Shown here one piece after another: positions 21,783 to 33,411 of a stretch of DNA of 64,000 bases; position 1 is the first letter of the stretch; each line of letters starts with the position of its first letter. The DNA lies in assembly GCA_024699855.1 (NCBI GenBank), contig JAMPIQ010000003.1, forward strand, positions 9,486,001-9,550,000, in the 5' to 3' direction. A program made the position numbers and the translations under genes. Under the pieces are notes generated by a model. That model worked only from the letters and a program-made list of their open reading frames with translations, had not been told where the DNA came from and did not search any database. This DNA comes from Aphelenchoides besseyi. Taxonomy: Eukaryota > Nematoda > Chromadorea > Rhabditida > Aphelenchoididae.

Positions 21783-23556
21783 TCACATCACTGCTCCGGC
21801 CACACTCATCATGCTGTTCCGTCTGACACGTTCAATGTTCTTTAACTGTTCTTTAGAGAATCGTTTCGACATCAACGTTTCATCTGCACCACGCATCTTT
21901 AACGGACTCTCCACAGTGTAAGGAGCAGGTTTGGCTGTGCAGAATTTGACGAAGATAATGTTCGCCTAAAATCTTCTATTTTCAGACTTTAGCGTTTTGG
22001 CTTACCAGCACTAAAGCCACAGATGTAATAAGGAAAATGATTCGCCATTGAGCTTTTGAGGTCTCGTCCTTGACAAAAATGGCAACTAGTGCGGGTCCAA
22101 GAAAAAACGGCCAAACATTTAATGAACTGACAAGTTGACGTGACAAACGCGCTGTATTGTCTAAACAGCTTGTATTCAATGAGCATCACAAGATCAGTAG
22201 AACTTGCCGTGCATAAATGATCCCGCATTTGAAGAACCCAACGGTTGCTGCTCCAGTTGCCAAATTACACAAACCGAACAGAATCACTGGAACCACCGGG
22301 TATTCGTCGGGAACATAGCCGACCAGAGCACAGATTATTCCACCTGTCGCCAATCCAATTGTGTTGAAGAAAATCATTTTGTTGCGTTCAGAAACAAATC
22401 TAACTCCTCATTTGACTCTCGATCATTCTAACTCACTTGATTTTGTCGCTCAAGAATCCGCAAATCAATCGTAATGGAATTTGCATAGACGATGTGAAAG
22501 CGGAGAATAAGCCTGTGGTTTCGGTTGAGAACCGAAGAACATTGCTGATATAATAGGGAGCATAAACGAATAGGAAATTTGTGATGAAGATCTCAGCTAA
22601 ATTGTTGAACCAAATGGTCCAAATCACAACGTCGGAAAGAATCGCCTAAAGTTTAATTACATTTAGAATCATGCTTGTTCCCGAACCCTATAAGGAATAT
22701 CGTTGTCTCCGTGCATTAGTGCTTCGGTTTTGTCCCGTTGGATTTTCTCCAACTCGATCTTCGACACAGCACTATGTTTGTGTGGGTGGTCGTTGAAAAA
22801 GAAAAACCATAGAATGAAGATCACAACTCCGACAGCAGCATGAGAGAAGTAGACTAACGGCCAACCGAACCGCGAATTGCACATCTGAACGTTTGATTCA
22901 TAACACAACATCTCTGTAAACTGACAATTCCACCCAATCCATTGGTGAGTCCAGAAGACAGCGGAGTGTAACATATGTAAACACAAATGAACAGTCCGCA
23001 TTGCTTCAGTGATGCCCAACTTGAGCTCAGAATTGCAATTGCCGGATAGATAGCAGCGTAGCTCATTCCCTAAGAAACAAGTCTGTCCACCTTTTTATTA
23101 ACTGCTCCGCTCACTTGAATGAATCGAGTTGCTAACATTGCGTATAAATGAAATTCGGCAGCGAACGGCAAAACTCCCGTTGACAATGCAGAGATCAATC
23201 CGGCAACAATAAACGGCTTTTTCAGTCCATATCGAGAGTAGATTTCCGTCGATGGAATCGTGGCCAACATCGTTCCTGCACCAACCACTCCGTTAATCAT
23301 GGAAACCTCAAAAGGCGTGTAGTCGATTTGCTTCCAATTGCCCACTTTCTGAAGCGACTAAAATGAAATCGATCGGTCGTTATCTTACTGTTCCATTGTT
23401 CGTTGTCGACATGCAAACTGAAACCGACGACTGTAATGGTATTTGCGTTCGCTTACCCTGTGCAATGTTGAAGGTGTACATGTTGGAGGAGATCGATGTC
23501 ATGCACAAGCATCCCAACAGGAGAACCCAATAGCGATAACCGTGACACAAAACCAT
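21783..23556 (-). CDS. SLC17-like major facilitator transporter (apparent frameshift)
   Basis: Membrane anion/organic-anion transporter of the SLC17 (vesicular glutamate/phosphate) family, about 12 TM. Exons read through RYWVLLLGCLCMTSISSNMY (TM1), VSMINGVVGAGTMLATIP, GLKKPFIVAGLISAL, a GMSYAAIYPAI motif, WPLVYFSHAAVGVVIFILWF, LFVYAPYYISNVLRFS and FFNTIGLATGGIICALVG. The C-tail ends MMSVAGAVM. Two oddities stand out. The intron after YAR begins GCAAGT (GC-AG). Just after it, QYSAFVTSTCQFIKCLAV and LGPALVAIFVKDE lie in different frames; removing one T from a T6 run (22102-22107 as A6 on the plus strand) restores the family sequence. The start at 23556 is the first Met of TM1; an upstream exon is possible. 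Confidence 0.8.
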
Positions 23557-24291
23557 TGAACGTTGAGAATATGAACAGGCGAATGCAAATTGAAGAATTT
23601 GCGACGACTTGGAACGTCGTGTGAAATCGAGAGTATGAAAAAAGTGTTGTTCTTGTCGTCGTTATCATTTCGACTCCGTGGATCGTGCCGGAAGGTTTGG
23701 TGTTTTTGTTTGAAGCGCCCGACTTGAGGGTCATTATCAAAAATGGTGACGCAGCCGTTTGTCTCGGCGCTTGAACACAAACGACTAAGCCTTGAAACGT
23801 GATGAGAATCCCTTTCATGTGCCTAAATTTCGGTTGTTGATTCCGAACTTGATCATCGCATTCTTATCAGTTTTTGTGTTAACTCCATTGTTTGCCCCAG
23901 TAGTTTTGCTCCATTTATACCATTTATACACTTGGACGATAACACGTGTTTGTTGAAGTCTAAATCGGAACGTAATTCCAACAAGCATTTTGGTTGCAGA
24001 ATCAAGACATGAATTTAAACGTCAAAAAAGCTAGAAACATGTTCGACTGTTCACATAAACTTCTGAACACAACGCACGTGTTAGACGTGATCTTAAGTTT
24101 TCAGACATATTTAGACCTCTACCGACCCACCAGCTGTGTTTCCAAACGTTCTGCTGGAAACTGAGGATAAATGCTCATCAGTTACCCGACGATTGACTAG
24201 TGGGCAGCCGGCCAGCGAACGGCAGTCCAAAAGAAACTCCCGTCTTTTCTTCAGTTGCTCACTTGTTTCTGTTTAACGTCTGAGAGCACAA
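23557..24291. other. Intergenic
   Basis: About 735 bp between the transporter start and tRNA-Arg. It probably contains the transporter promoter. I see no further gene. Confidence 0.4.
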
Positions 24292-24364
24292 GGCCGCGTG
24301 GCGCAATGGATAACGCGTCTGCCTACGGAGCAGAAGATTGTAGGTTCGAATCCTGCCGTGGTCG
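24292..24364 (+). tRNA. tRNA-Arg (ACG)
   Basis: 73-nt cloverleaf without intron. The acceptor stem pairs GGCCGCG with CGTGGTC (two G-T pairs), and G is the discriminator. The anticodon stem pairs TCTGC with GCAGA around CTACGGA, giving anticodon ACG. The T-loop is TTCGAAT. A T-run follows about 6 nt downstream (ACACTTTTTG), a typical Pol III stop. Confidence 0.95.
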
Positions 24365-24691
24365 ATACACTTTTTGTCAATCGCAATAAAATCAATCGTT
24401 TTAGAGCTCTGGCTTCTGTCTGAAATTTTTGGTTTCGAAATTCAATGTGCATCCAAAGGTCCGCTCTCTTTTTCCTTTTGCTCACTCATTCGTCACCGCC
24501 CGTAAACATTTCGAAACATTTCGGTTTACGCGAAAGAGGCGGAGATGAAGGTCGAGAAGGCGATTTCGAAACAACGTTTGAGGGCTATAAAGATCGGAAT
24601 TTTAGGTCACTTTTCATTTCTAGTTTTTCATTTTCTTTCAATCATTCCCGAATCTCCCACTGACTCCTCTTCCTCCGCTTTGGTCCAAAAG
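24365..24691. other. Intergenic, promoter of next gene
   Basis: About 330 bp between tRNA-Arg and the next start codon, pyrimidine-rich toward its end. A purine-rich stretch at about 24531-24570 is visible. No gene is seen. Confidence 0.35.
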
Positions 24692-25910
24692 ATGTCGAAG
24701 TAAGATCTCAACTTCTACTTCCGAGTATGTGTATTTGTAGCTCATTAGACGAATCGGAAATACCGTTGGAGTTGTTCGATCCAAAATCGGTGTTTTTTCG
24801 GAACCACACCGACCAGAAAGTTTTTCACTACGTTAATCGCTACTTCTCGTTTCGCGGTGTTGTAGTTCGATCTTTAGACAAACGACATGAAATTCTAAAA
24901 GAACCGAAACGAGCGACCAATTGCACTTGTGAGAATTGGCGTTGCACTTGTGAAGAGTATTCAAGGTAACCAACCAGTTTATTTAGACAAATTCATTTTT
25001 TGTTTAAGTAAACGAATCAAAACCAAGTGGTCGAAAGCCAAAGAACGGACAAGAATGGAGTTGGTGGAGAACGATCCCTACGGTTTGGATTCTTTTGAGG
25101 TTTCTTACTCATTGAGTAAGAAGCAACGTTGGCAATTGGCTGCTGAATTTGAACACAAAGCCGCAAAATTCCAAGTTCCGCATCAGAATTTGAGTTGTGT
25201 TTTGGCAACCAGCGAACATCCGCTTCTGGATGCTTGGTGGGGCCCACGGCTTTTCGATGCTCCTTCTCGTCATAGCATATATGTGGGACCGTCGTCTGTT
25301 AAGAAGTTGATTGCCTGCAACGAAGACGGGAGTTTGTACGTGAGAGAGAACGCCCAATCCAACGGTCACTCATACACTTACTTGCCGTAACTCGTTTTTT
25401 TGATTACTCATTACTCAGCACTATTCATTTTAGAGCTCTTCCTTCGACTTCAAACAGTTCGTTTGAACGACCGTTGAGTAAGAACAAGAAGCGAGCACTA
25501 AGACGAAAACAACGAGAAGAAGGAATGGATCAATCCAAAGAACCACCGGTTCGTATCACCTATTACGCCTATGAACCCAAAACCACAGCTCATTTCATGA
25601 ACGGTGCGAACAAGGATCGTTGGCCGAGAATGTAAAATCGATGTCCAGTCAATCGCTTACAAGCTCCGATTTCAGTTACACGCAAAACTCTTCGACTAGC
25701 AACAAACCGTGGAAGTTGGGAGGCGAATTCGTTGAAATGGAAGAAGAATCCTTAGATTTTGATTCAATGGAAACCGAAGAGCAAGGCGGCGAAGAGCTTC
25801 AATCTCCACCACTAATGACTTTGGGCGACTTCATTCGACCGACCGAATCCGATTACATTTATGTCGAGAGTGACGTCTACGTTGATTGTGACGGTTTTGT
25901 TTATTTCTAA
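24692..25910 (+). CDS. Protein of unknown function, basic middle and acidic tail
   Basis: Five exons were joined by eye. The first encodes only MS plus part of a codon before GTAAGA. The other donors are GTAACC, GTAACT and GTAAAA (last intron 44 nt, ending GATTTCAG near 25676). The product is about 350 aa. The N-terminus has VFHYVNRYFSFRGVVVRSL and a short Cys cluster (NCTCENWRCTCEEY). The centre has KKQRWQLAAEFEHKA, DAWWGPRLFD and SIYVGPSSVKKLIA. Then comes a basic run (KNKKRALRRKQREE), followed by an acidic tail (VEMEEESLDFDSMETEEQ) ending YVDCDGFVYF. There is no signal or TM segment. I do not recognise a family. The phases are consistent, so the gene is probably real. Confidence 0.7.
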
Positions 25911-26106
25911 TTTCTCGACTATCATGTAGTTTTTCACTTACGAGTTTTCTACAAGGGTTTTCGAATAAAAGGGTAACCCAAAAACAAGTCCAAGCTTTTC
26001 GAAACTGAATGCAAATTCAAATCGAAAATCATTTGATTGAAAACGTTGGTTCTGTCAGGTCGAGTGTTGTTTGCGATAATCAAGTGGTCATTCAAGTCCA
26101 TACGTC

Positions 26107-26941
26107 ATGATGTCCAAATCAGATAACAAGCGTCAATTCCAAGCGGTTGTATCGGTTCTTCGCTTCGAACTAGAAATCACGACCATTGCGGTTATGAGCG
26201 CGTTGGTGTTTGGCGTCGTTGGATTTTCAATTGGATTCATTTTGCTTTTTGCCGGCTTACTGCTTGCAATTCCGTTGGTTGTCATTTACGCGTTTGCTTT
26301 GTTGGACAATGCAAATGGTGAGTTCTGAACTTTGCGCTTTGATTACTGTGGTCTTCAGCTGAATCTTATTTTCGACAATGGACTATTGGAGCCGGTGCAT
26401 TGAACATTTTCTTCGCTTTCATTTTGTGGCTATTTGGAGTCATCGAAGTCAACGATCGTTTCTTTTTGCTTCTCAGCGTTGCGTTGATCCAATTCCTCAG
26501 TTGCGGACTTTTAGAGTTTATGTCAGTTGACAAAAAATGTTTGGTTCCGGTGGAAAGTGTGTGCGTTCGAACTCCGTTGGTAAGTGAGTTCTGAATCAAA
26601 GTTATTTCGTCTTCAGATGAATGAGAAATCGGAGAGTGTTAGTGTTGAATTCCCGACCTCTTCTACGACTCTTAGTCCTGGAAAGCTTCCAAGGTAATTA
26701 TTTGGCAGCAAAAAGTTAACCTTCTAATTTAGAGTTCTAAAACATTACAAATCTTCGACGACAATAACATCTGAAAACGTGAGTTCATTGCATATTTTGT
26801 TATTTGACGATGTTTGAGAAATCGGTGCCTGAAAAGTCTCAACATCCAACGGCAAACGAGTTATTGATGAACGATCTGGACACACCGAACCAATCAGTGA
26901 CTTCGATCAATGAACCGATTGAAATGAGCTCTAAACGTTAA
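26107..26941 (+). CDS. Four-transmembrane protein of unknown function
   Basis: Five exons with GT-AG introns of 40-45 nt. It opens MMSKSDNKRQFQAV. Four hydrophobic segments follow: IAVMSALVFGVVGFSIGFI, LLFAGLLLAIPLVVIYAFAL, ALNIFFAFILWLFGVIEV and FFLLLSVALIQFLSCGLLEF. A Ser/Thr-rich cytoplasmic-like tail of about 90 residues ends EMSSKR at TAA 26939-26941. The layout suggests a small tetraspan protein, but tetraspanin CCG and MARVEL marks are not seen. Function unknown. Confidence 0.75.
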
Positions 26942-27224
26942 TTGTTAGCTATTGTCTTGTGAGCTAGTTGAGAAAATAAATTCGGATTATTGAACAGACC
27001 CAGTACTTGTCAGGTCAGAGAATAGACAAGTTAACGCTTCGAATACTGACTTCGTGCTTCTACTCAATGTGGATTGGCTTCACGATTCCAACGAACACAA
27101 TTGAGGTCTCGGAAATTGCTCGCTAACATCTCATGCTGTGCGTTCAAACACCAAAGTTGTTTTGCTCTTAAACAACAATTATGAGCATCTGACCATTGGA
27201 TGACAAGTGATGTTGAATGTGTGA

Positions 27225-28000
27225 GTCACAAAACTTCTTAGTATGTGTTTATTGATTTGCAGAACACAGCTAGGATCTTTGCTTTCAATTAGCTGATTTG
27301 TTAGCTGCAAACTGTTGAAAATCATCAAATAAAGGGTATACTCAATTGTGGCCTCTTTTGAGTATGTTTTGACTTTAATTCTGCCCTCGGTCAACCTCTG
27401 CTCACCGAATTTTCAACATTTTACTTTCACTTGCTGATTAACAAGTGGGCCAAATTAGAGCTCTCCATCATCAACAGGAAGAACTCCACAAACTTTTGCA
27501 ATTTTGAACGATTTTTGACAAATTGTTCGGCTTTGGAGTGCTCTCATTTCTCTCTCAGTTGTCCGATGGCTACAAGTTTGGACACGTTAGATAGCCAGTC
27601 TTTCGGACTTTCTGATGGTACAATAACACCGTAGGTTCTTACCCAACTCTCCGAGATACATCGATCGGCGCGATGGACGTGTCATACAAGGGAATGGGGG
27701 GTGTTGTGTATTTTGGCTCATTGGCTGATTGGATTCCGCTCATATTCACAGGGTTTAGAGTTCAGTATTCGTTAGCGTTGTTCTGTTGATTACACTCTTC
27801 TACAGTCACTAATTGATGAAATACAGTCAATGGAAGTTGGTTTCTCAGAAGCGGATGTCTGGCAGTTGGCATTCTTCTCTGTTAGCTTTCAGGTCAACTG
27901 CTTCTACTAACTATGTTCGAACTACAATATTCATGCAGTTCACAGTTGTAGAGATGATATTTGAGTGGTTGTATAGTTCAAGTTGAATCTCAAGTTTTGT
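27225..28000 (+). repeat. Dispersed repeat family R1, copy 3
   Basis: Core at 27,644-27,767, identical over 124 nt to copies 1 and 2. Outside the core it diverges from copy 1. The segment just downstream of the core differs at roughly a third of positions over about 60 nt, and it shares diagnostic variants with copy 4 (ACACCG before the core, TATTCGTTAGCG after it). An ORF homologous to that in copy 2 ends SQSFGLSDGTITP. Confidence 0.85.
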
Positions 28001-28104
28001 GTGTCTGCCATTTTGTGATACTTCGATAGTAGTTAATTGGTGGTGAGATTGATGTCTATTTGATCTTAATTATGGGCTCAACAATTTTCTAAGGGAGATT
28101 AAGA

Positions 28105-28390
28105 AGTGAGGACAGCGTGGTGCAAAGGTAACACGTCTGCACAGAGTTCGGTGGCTCCCAGGTTCAATCCCTGGTCGAGCTGTAATGCGAACTCCGCTGT
28201 TCTCGTCCCACCCAGGCGGTACCAATTCTGGAAGCCAATGGGTACCTTGAATTCAAGGGGAAGCACGGGGGCGCTGTTCAGAGCTGGCAACTCGCAACAG
28301 CAATGCCCTTACAATATGCCAAGACCCGAACATAATAGGGCGTTCGGAGCCTCTCCATCGCTTGCGATTGAATCAAAAGAGGGGATTTTT
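28105..28390 (+). mobile_element. tRNA-derived SINE-like element
   Basis: A tRNA-like head carries a good Pol III A box (TGGTGCAAAGG, 28118-28128) and B box (GGTTCAATCCC, 28161-28171) at tRNA spacing. The T-arm pairs CCAGG with CCTGG. The anticodon arm does not pair and the acceptor stem has mismatches, so it is not a working tRNA. The head is followed by about 200 bp of GC-richer unrelated sequence ending near 28380. That layout (tRNA head plus unrelated body) is typical of SINEs. No second full copy is in the window, so mobility is inferred. Confidence 0.6.
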
Positions 28391-28449
28391 CGTGCTTTTC
28401 GTGCTTTCGTTAAGAAGTCTCACAACATAAGTTTTGAGCTCAGTGTTTA

Positions 28450-29555
28450 CTAATTGGATCTTTCGATCTCCGGTTATGGTCTCGAACGTCTCTAGTGAGC
28501 GGTTGGGAGTTCAACTAAACCGAAAATAACACAAAACAACGTGATCGACAATTAGTTTGAAATCATTAGTAGACTCTCTAAAAGACTTGGATTCCACTAG
28601 ATCGAACATTCAATTGACATCTCAGTTACTCTCTGCAGTAACCAGCAATCATAATCAACGTGTCCCAGCACGTGAATCGACTCGTTGAATTAGGCGGCAA
28701 TTTAATAGGACCACACGCCGCGTTTTCCGTTCATTTCTGGCCACTCGCTGCGTGTGGTCTTTTAATGGACAGTCAATTTGCGACTCTAAAATTCGAGTAT
28801 CGACCGTCGATGGAATCTGATGACGAGAATAGACTACTATGTCCGCCTAGCAACTACTTACCAAGTCTCAGATTTCATCTGATGAATCGGCAAAATTTAT
28901 CGACGAGCCGTTCACTTGGATTTTCGGACCGCACACAGTGATTGACCAAAGAGTGAGTGGAAGACGCGGCGTGTGGTCTTCAAGAATACTAATGTTAAAC
29001 TAAATTCATAGTTTTGTAAAAGCTTTTTTAATCGCATTGACTGGAAGTTATATGTTCGTCTTGCTAACCTAATGAACGTCGTTTAAACACTCAACTCACA
29101 TAGTGGCTAATCGAAATACGTCAATGGATAAATGCAAATGAGATCGATGGTCGAGATGAACAACCGAAATACGTGTCGATTGTAATCCTCAGAACGGCGA
29201 CACGTATTCATGTTCCGGGCCAATTAAGAATGCAAATTTCATTGTGAACACCCAGAAAATGTTCGATGTTAAGCACTTCGTTTGTATCAATCAACGAATT
29301 CGAAGGTTTATTTGCACTTACGCATCTTCGTAGTTTCGACTTGTCGGTTTCTACGACAACCATAGAGTAGCAAAATACAAATTTAATGAATACACTTTGT
29401 AAGTCTTCCGTGCGAGTCAATTTGTTCGAATTTCAATTAGACAGCTGAAAAAACGACAATCTGTCTATTAGCCGACTAGTTCCCGGTTCTCGCTTTGTCG
29501 CGTTCAATTGTCGAGTCCTTCTATCGTAGCACTGTGTTAACAACTTGTTTGCAGC
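28450..29555. other. Gene-free stretch with inverted repeats
   Basis: About 1.1 kb without a convincing gene. From 28,455 a short stretch (TTTCGATCTCCGGTT) resembles sequence near 1,517-1,533 in repeat copy 1, so part may be the far end of copy 3 beyond the SINE-like insert. The inverted-repeat arms at 28,708-28,980 are listed separately. The 28,660-28,941 open frame overlaps them and is not supported as coding. Confidence 0.4.
28708..28980. repeat. Inverted repeat / hairpin with a third arm
   Basis: GGACCACACGCCGCG (28708-28722) and CGCTGCGTGTGGTCT (28746-28760) form a near-perfect stem of about 13 bp with a 23-nt loop. A third arm, CGCGGCGTGTGGTCTT (28965-28980), is an exact reverse complement of the first. 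It could be the ends of a short inverted-repeat element or a regulatory hairpin. Confidence 0.6.
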
Positions 29556-30280
29556 ATGACCCAACTTCCATTCATTGCAGAGATCGCCAACAATCACGAT
29601 ACGTTCGATGGGACGCCGAAGGAAACTAAAGAAAGTCGCGAGACAAATTTCAATTGTCGTATTCCACGTTTGAAGTGAGCGAGCATACTAATTGCTAAAC
29701 GATAGTCGATTTCAGAATACGGAGATTGAGTCAAAGTAAACGCGTTTGGCAACTTCTACCGCCCATTTGTGCCATCGGATTTGTGACTGTGATCGTTTTC
29801 TTTGTTGTGATTATACGCTCGGAAATCGCTTCAAGCACCACAGCTCCATCGTTAAAGTCCGCCATTCGCGCATTGTCGACGGATTGTCTTTCGCCTTCTG
29901 ATTCTAATGATACGTTCAAGTTGACTCAAAAAAACTTGGAATTAGCTCAACAACTCAAACTCACGATCGATCGCTTGAAACGAGCCGAATACGCGTTGAA
30001 TGCAGCTCAACAAAATTCAGCTCGTTTGATCGATGATCTTAAACGGGAACGATCGATTAACGGAGAGCTGCAAAATCAATTAACTTTGAAGAACACTCCT
30101 GACCTTCCGAAGACCTCCAACAGCTCCATCCGTCCACGTTGTATCGATGCAAACGTTTGGTTGTCGAAGAGTATGAAGAACGTAAATACAACAACGATTC
30201 TGCTCATTCTCTTCGTTCTTGGCTTATCGTTCGCTTGCTTCTGCACTTGCATTTGTATTCTACGTTTCAAGTTCCTTTAA
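29556..30280 (+). CDS. Membrane protein with coiled coil, function unknown
   Basis: Two exons (GTGAGC donor near 29677, TTTCAG acceptor near 29715), about 225 aa. The N-terminal 50 residues are polar. A TM segment follows (ICAIGFVTVIVFFVVIIRSE), then a heptad-like helical region (KNLELAQQLKLTIDRLKRAE, RLIDDLKRERSINGELQNQL). A second TM near the C-terminus reads TILLILFVLGLSFACFCTCI and ends RFKFL. A membrane-anchored coiled coil is a fair structural description. No family is recognised. AATAAA lies at 30317. Confidence 0.7.
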
Positions 30281-30742
30281 CTTAAAACTAATTCTTGTTT
30301 TACACAAAAGATCACAATAAACTTATTTGTTGTTATTATCGAATGGTTAGTCACAGACTCTCAAATGACTCATTTCGATTGCTCTTCCACCGAGGTTTGT
30401 TCAAAAAGCCCCCAGGCTCGAGCTGCCTCGTCGCCCAAGAATCGGGGCCTAACGGAAGAAAAACGCCTCACTTTTCCTTCACTTTTCTTGGGCTTTCGCT
30501 GGCGTCCCAATTCTTCTGCAAAAACTCAAATAGCAAACATCAAGTGCTCTCAACCGCAGGCCGTTGCTTTTTTATTAGTTCATCTAAAACTCAATTGTAA
30601 TTATCAATAATCTCTGCTTCCGTTCTCAACATTCGTTTAACTTTCGTTCTCCGTTGATGCAACAGCCAATCGATCTTAAATTCCAATGAACAACCAACGA
30701 GGTAGCATAATCAAACCGGTTGGTATTGAGTTTTCTCTTTAG
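30281..30742. other. Intergenic
   Basis: About 460 bp. It includes a GC-richer block (30,405-30,570) with no evident coding frame or known RNA signature. A structured RNA was considered but no diagnostic box was found. Confidence 0.35.
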
Positions 30743-31473
30743 ATGATCTCTCCAGTTGCCATAATGTTCATATTCTATCTTGTTTCGTCGATCTCTGCTT
30801 CAATTGAGATTCCGAGGTTTCGCGATGATCAGGTTATGATGTTGGAGAAACTTGTCGACTATCTGCCTGAGCATTCGGAGGTCGAAGAGGACGAGGAAAT
30901 GGTCTACTCAATGAAACAAATGATCGAAGAAACCAAAGCGAGAGCAAAGATCGAAAGAGCAAAAACACCCATGGAGTTGCTGGAGACTTCAGTTTTTTAC
31001 TACATGCGTTCTATAGCTTCTGAATACGAACGTGTGATTTTGCCCGGAAAATTCATTACCCTCGAATATGATTCTAATGATAGTCGCGAGTTTGCTGTCT
31101 ACTTGCAATTCCTAATAACGACGGCAATCGGTTGGAAAGTACCAAAGACAAGAAAGTAAGTTCAAGCATCTCATTTAGAGCTTTTCATTGGTGTTTTAGA
31201 GATTATATAAAAGTCATTGAAGATCAAGATTTTGAAGGAAAGAACATCGGAGAAATAGTCGAAAACGGAATCGTAATGCTCACCGACTTCTATGGAATGA
31301 GCTTGGAAGAATTGAACATCTACGAAACTGAAGAAGCGGCAAATAACGCACGAATTGAAGAGGATAAAGAGGAAGCATTCATGTCAGCGGACGACTTGTA
31401 TGAAGACGGCAAAGTGGAAGAGACCGAAGCTCATGAGTTCGATACTTTGAATTGGCATGGTGGAGAATTTTGA
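30743..31473 (+). CDS. Secreted acidic helical protein, function unknown
   Basis: Two exons: the first ends in TRK at a GTAAGT donor near 31157, and the second begins after GTTTTAG near 31199. About 229 aa. The signal peptide is ISPVAIMFIFYLVSSISASI. The rest is strongly acidic and predicted helical (HSEVEEDEEMVYSMKQMIEE, ARIEEDKEEAFMSADDLYED) and has no cysteines. No TM segment or known motif is seen. A secreted or lumenal role is inferred from the signal peptide only. Confidence 0.7.
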
Positions 31474-31735
31474 TTTAGAGATATTGGCCAACTTCTTGCC
31501 TATGATTCGGGTTTATTTGTCTTAAATAGAATAACTGCTAGTTGCCTTATAAACGATTTTGTATTAACAAGACGACGGGTAGATTACCTTACAATAAATC
31601 TTACTATTGTAATCTTAACAACAGTTGAATCTCGTCATTGAAATTATCATAATCGTTGTTCTAGAGCAAGAAACTCATTAGCATTTGGAATTCCAGCAGT
31701 CAACGGTCAGTTCGCTTTCTGGTCATTGATTACAG

Positions 31736-32813
31736 ATGTCGACGTCCATTGAGTTTAGTGAACGCAGGAAACGATTGACGACGAATGAGAATGACGATTT
31801 GAAGTTGGAGGAAACTCAACTCAAAAACTCGTCGTCCATCACGACCTGCAACGCTCTAGAAACTGATTGTGATCTACAGACCGTTGAATCGATTACAACT
31901 CTTGTTGGGACTTCACTTTCCGTGGTTTCAACTCAACAGTCGAGTATTCGCAGCGCTCGAAGTCAATACAGCGAATTGGACGAAACCGATCAGTCCTTAG
32001 TGATCTCGGACGATTACGACACCTTCAATCGGCCTCGACGTAGGCGCGAACAAGCAAACGGCCAAGGTTCGACTTATTCTTTGTTTACGTGGACGCGAAA
32101 GTGTGGAATCTCGCCCACCATTCCAATTCGTGTATGTTCGTTTTTTAATCCAAAAGATGTCTTAGGCGGTTTTTTACGCGATCGTCATGTTCTACTTGCT
32201 CGTTGGTCTCCGTCGTCTGAAGATTCGTTTCGAAGATTGGAGTTATCAACATGCGAACGAACCCGAATTGTTGAGTCTCTGGAGCTACGTGAGTTTTATT
32301 GTGGGGATGCGCACTAACAAACAGTCGTTCAGGTACCACAGATTGCTGTTGACATAATACTCTTCGAAATCGTTCCACTTGGCTCTCTTCTTCATATCGC
32401 GATTCTTGACATTGCATTCAAGTGCCCCAAATGTACTTACTTGATTGCTTGGTTTACGGCGTTCAAATTTACAAACTTTTTTCTGTTCACACAGGTTCTG
32501 TAGTTCAACCATCCACTCTTTCATAGTTGTGTTTCAGTTAGTTGTTTTCGTTCATTCGATGCTCGAGCTCATCAACGTACTTATCGTTTTCTTCATCGAA
32601 ATCGAACGATTGTGGTTGTGGTTTTTGGTTTTCTATCGTTTTCTAGTTCTTGCCATCTACGTTTCGGTAATTTTTGACTGCTTGTAGCACTCAATTGTCT
32701 GCTCCTAGATACTCGGTTACACAGATATCATGAAGAATACCGCGCGAGCTCTGACCGATTGGGCGATGGTACGTCATAGTCGTTGGACTGGACGCAATCG
32801 ACATAACGCGTGA
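31736..32813 (+). CDS. Multi-pass membrane protein, function unknown
   Basis: Five exons with 40-45-nt GT-AG introns (donors GTATGT, GTGAGT, GTTCTG and GTAATT). The first about 130 residues are Ser/Thr-rich and polar. Then come hydrophobic segments: AVFYAIVMFYLLVGLRRL, VPQIAVDIILFEIVPLGSLL, a TYLIAWFTAFKFTNFFLF segment, LVVFVHSMLELINVLIVFFI and LWFLVFYRFLVLAIYVS. A short tail reads YTDIMKNTARALTDW and ends RNRHNA. The layout is about four to five TM segments with a cytoplasmic N-terminal tail. No family is recognised. Confidence 0.7.
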
Positions 32814-33411
32814 ACGAACGGTCAGTTCTTCAATGGTTATGGAAACAATAAACTCCATTCATTGTGTTTCAAGGATAAAGACAATCCATGTGCTTGAGTT
32901 TTGTTGTGTATTGAGCGCACTCGCATTGCGCCCCGCCCACTTAGTTATTCGACCGCCGACTATTGTCAGCCGGTCGCTCGATCTGTTTTGAATCGTCGTG
33001 TTTTGTTGGCTCTTATTTTTCACCCAATAAAGACCCCCGTCAAGTATTCGTCGGGACACAACAAGTTTAAAGCTTGTTTCTGTATTCCGTTGATTTCTGA
33101 GAATATAATCAAGCCTTTACACGGATAATTCTTGTGTGTTCAAGCAAAAATTATTGCTGTAAAAAGATTGAATCAGAAGTTAACATTCGATTTACAACTC
33201 TATTGCATAGGAATTTGCGGTTAGATTTGCGCAAGAAGAAGATTTCGCATTGTGCACATGGTCAAACAAACAGTTTCGTTTACATCATTACTATGAACAT
33301 AAGCTGCCTGCTGCATCCAAATAAGGTACTCGCTGTCCAATGGGTCTGCCAATCCTAATGAGAGGCCATAGTCCGGCAAATGTCGCCGTCGCCCACTAGC
33401 CGGATCTTCAG
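32814..33411. other. Intergenic
   Basis: About 600 bp. AATAAA at 32847 probably ends the preceding gene. A GC-rich patch near 32,915-32,990 (GCGCCCCGCCCAC, a GC-box-like string) may be promoter sequence for the next plus-strand gene. Confidence 0.35.

Noticed and set aside
25640..25910. Separate acidic micro-protein starting at 25,640
   Set aside because: A 44-nt GTAAAA...TTTCAG intron joins this frame to the preceding exon in phase, so it is the tail of the same gene.
28111..28183. Functional tRNA gene
   Set aside because: A and B boxes are good, but the anticodon stem does not pair and the acceptor stem has mismatches, so a SINE-like head fits better.
30405..30570. Structured RNA gene in the GC-richer gap
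   Set aside because: No recognisable boxes, promoter or stem pattern could be defined by eye.
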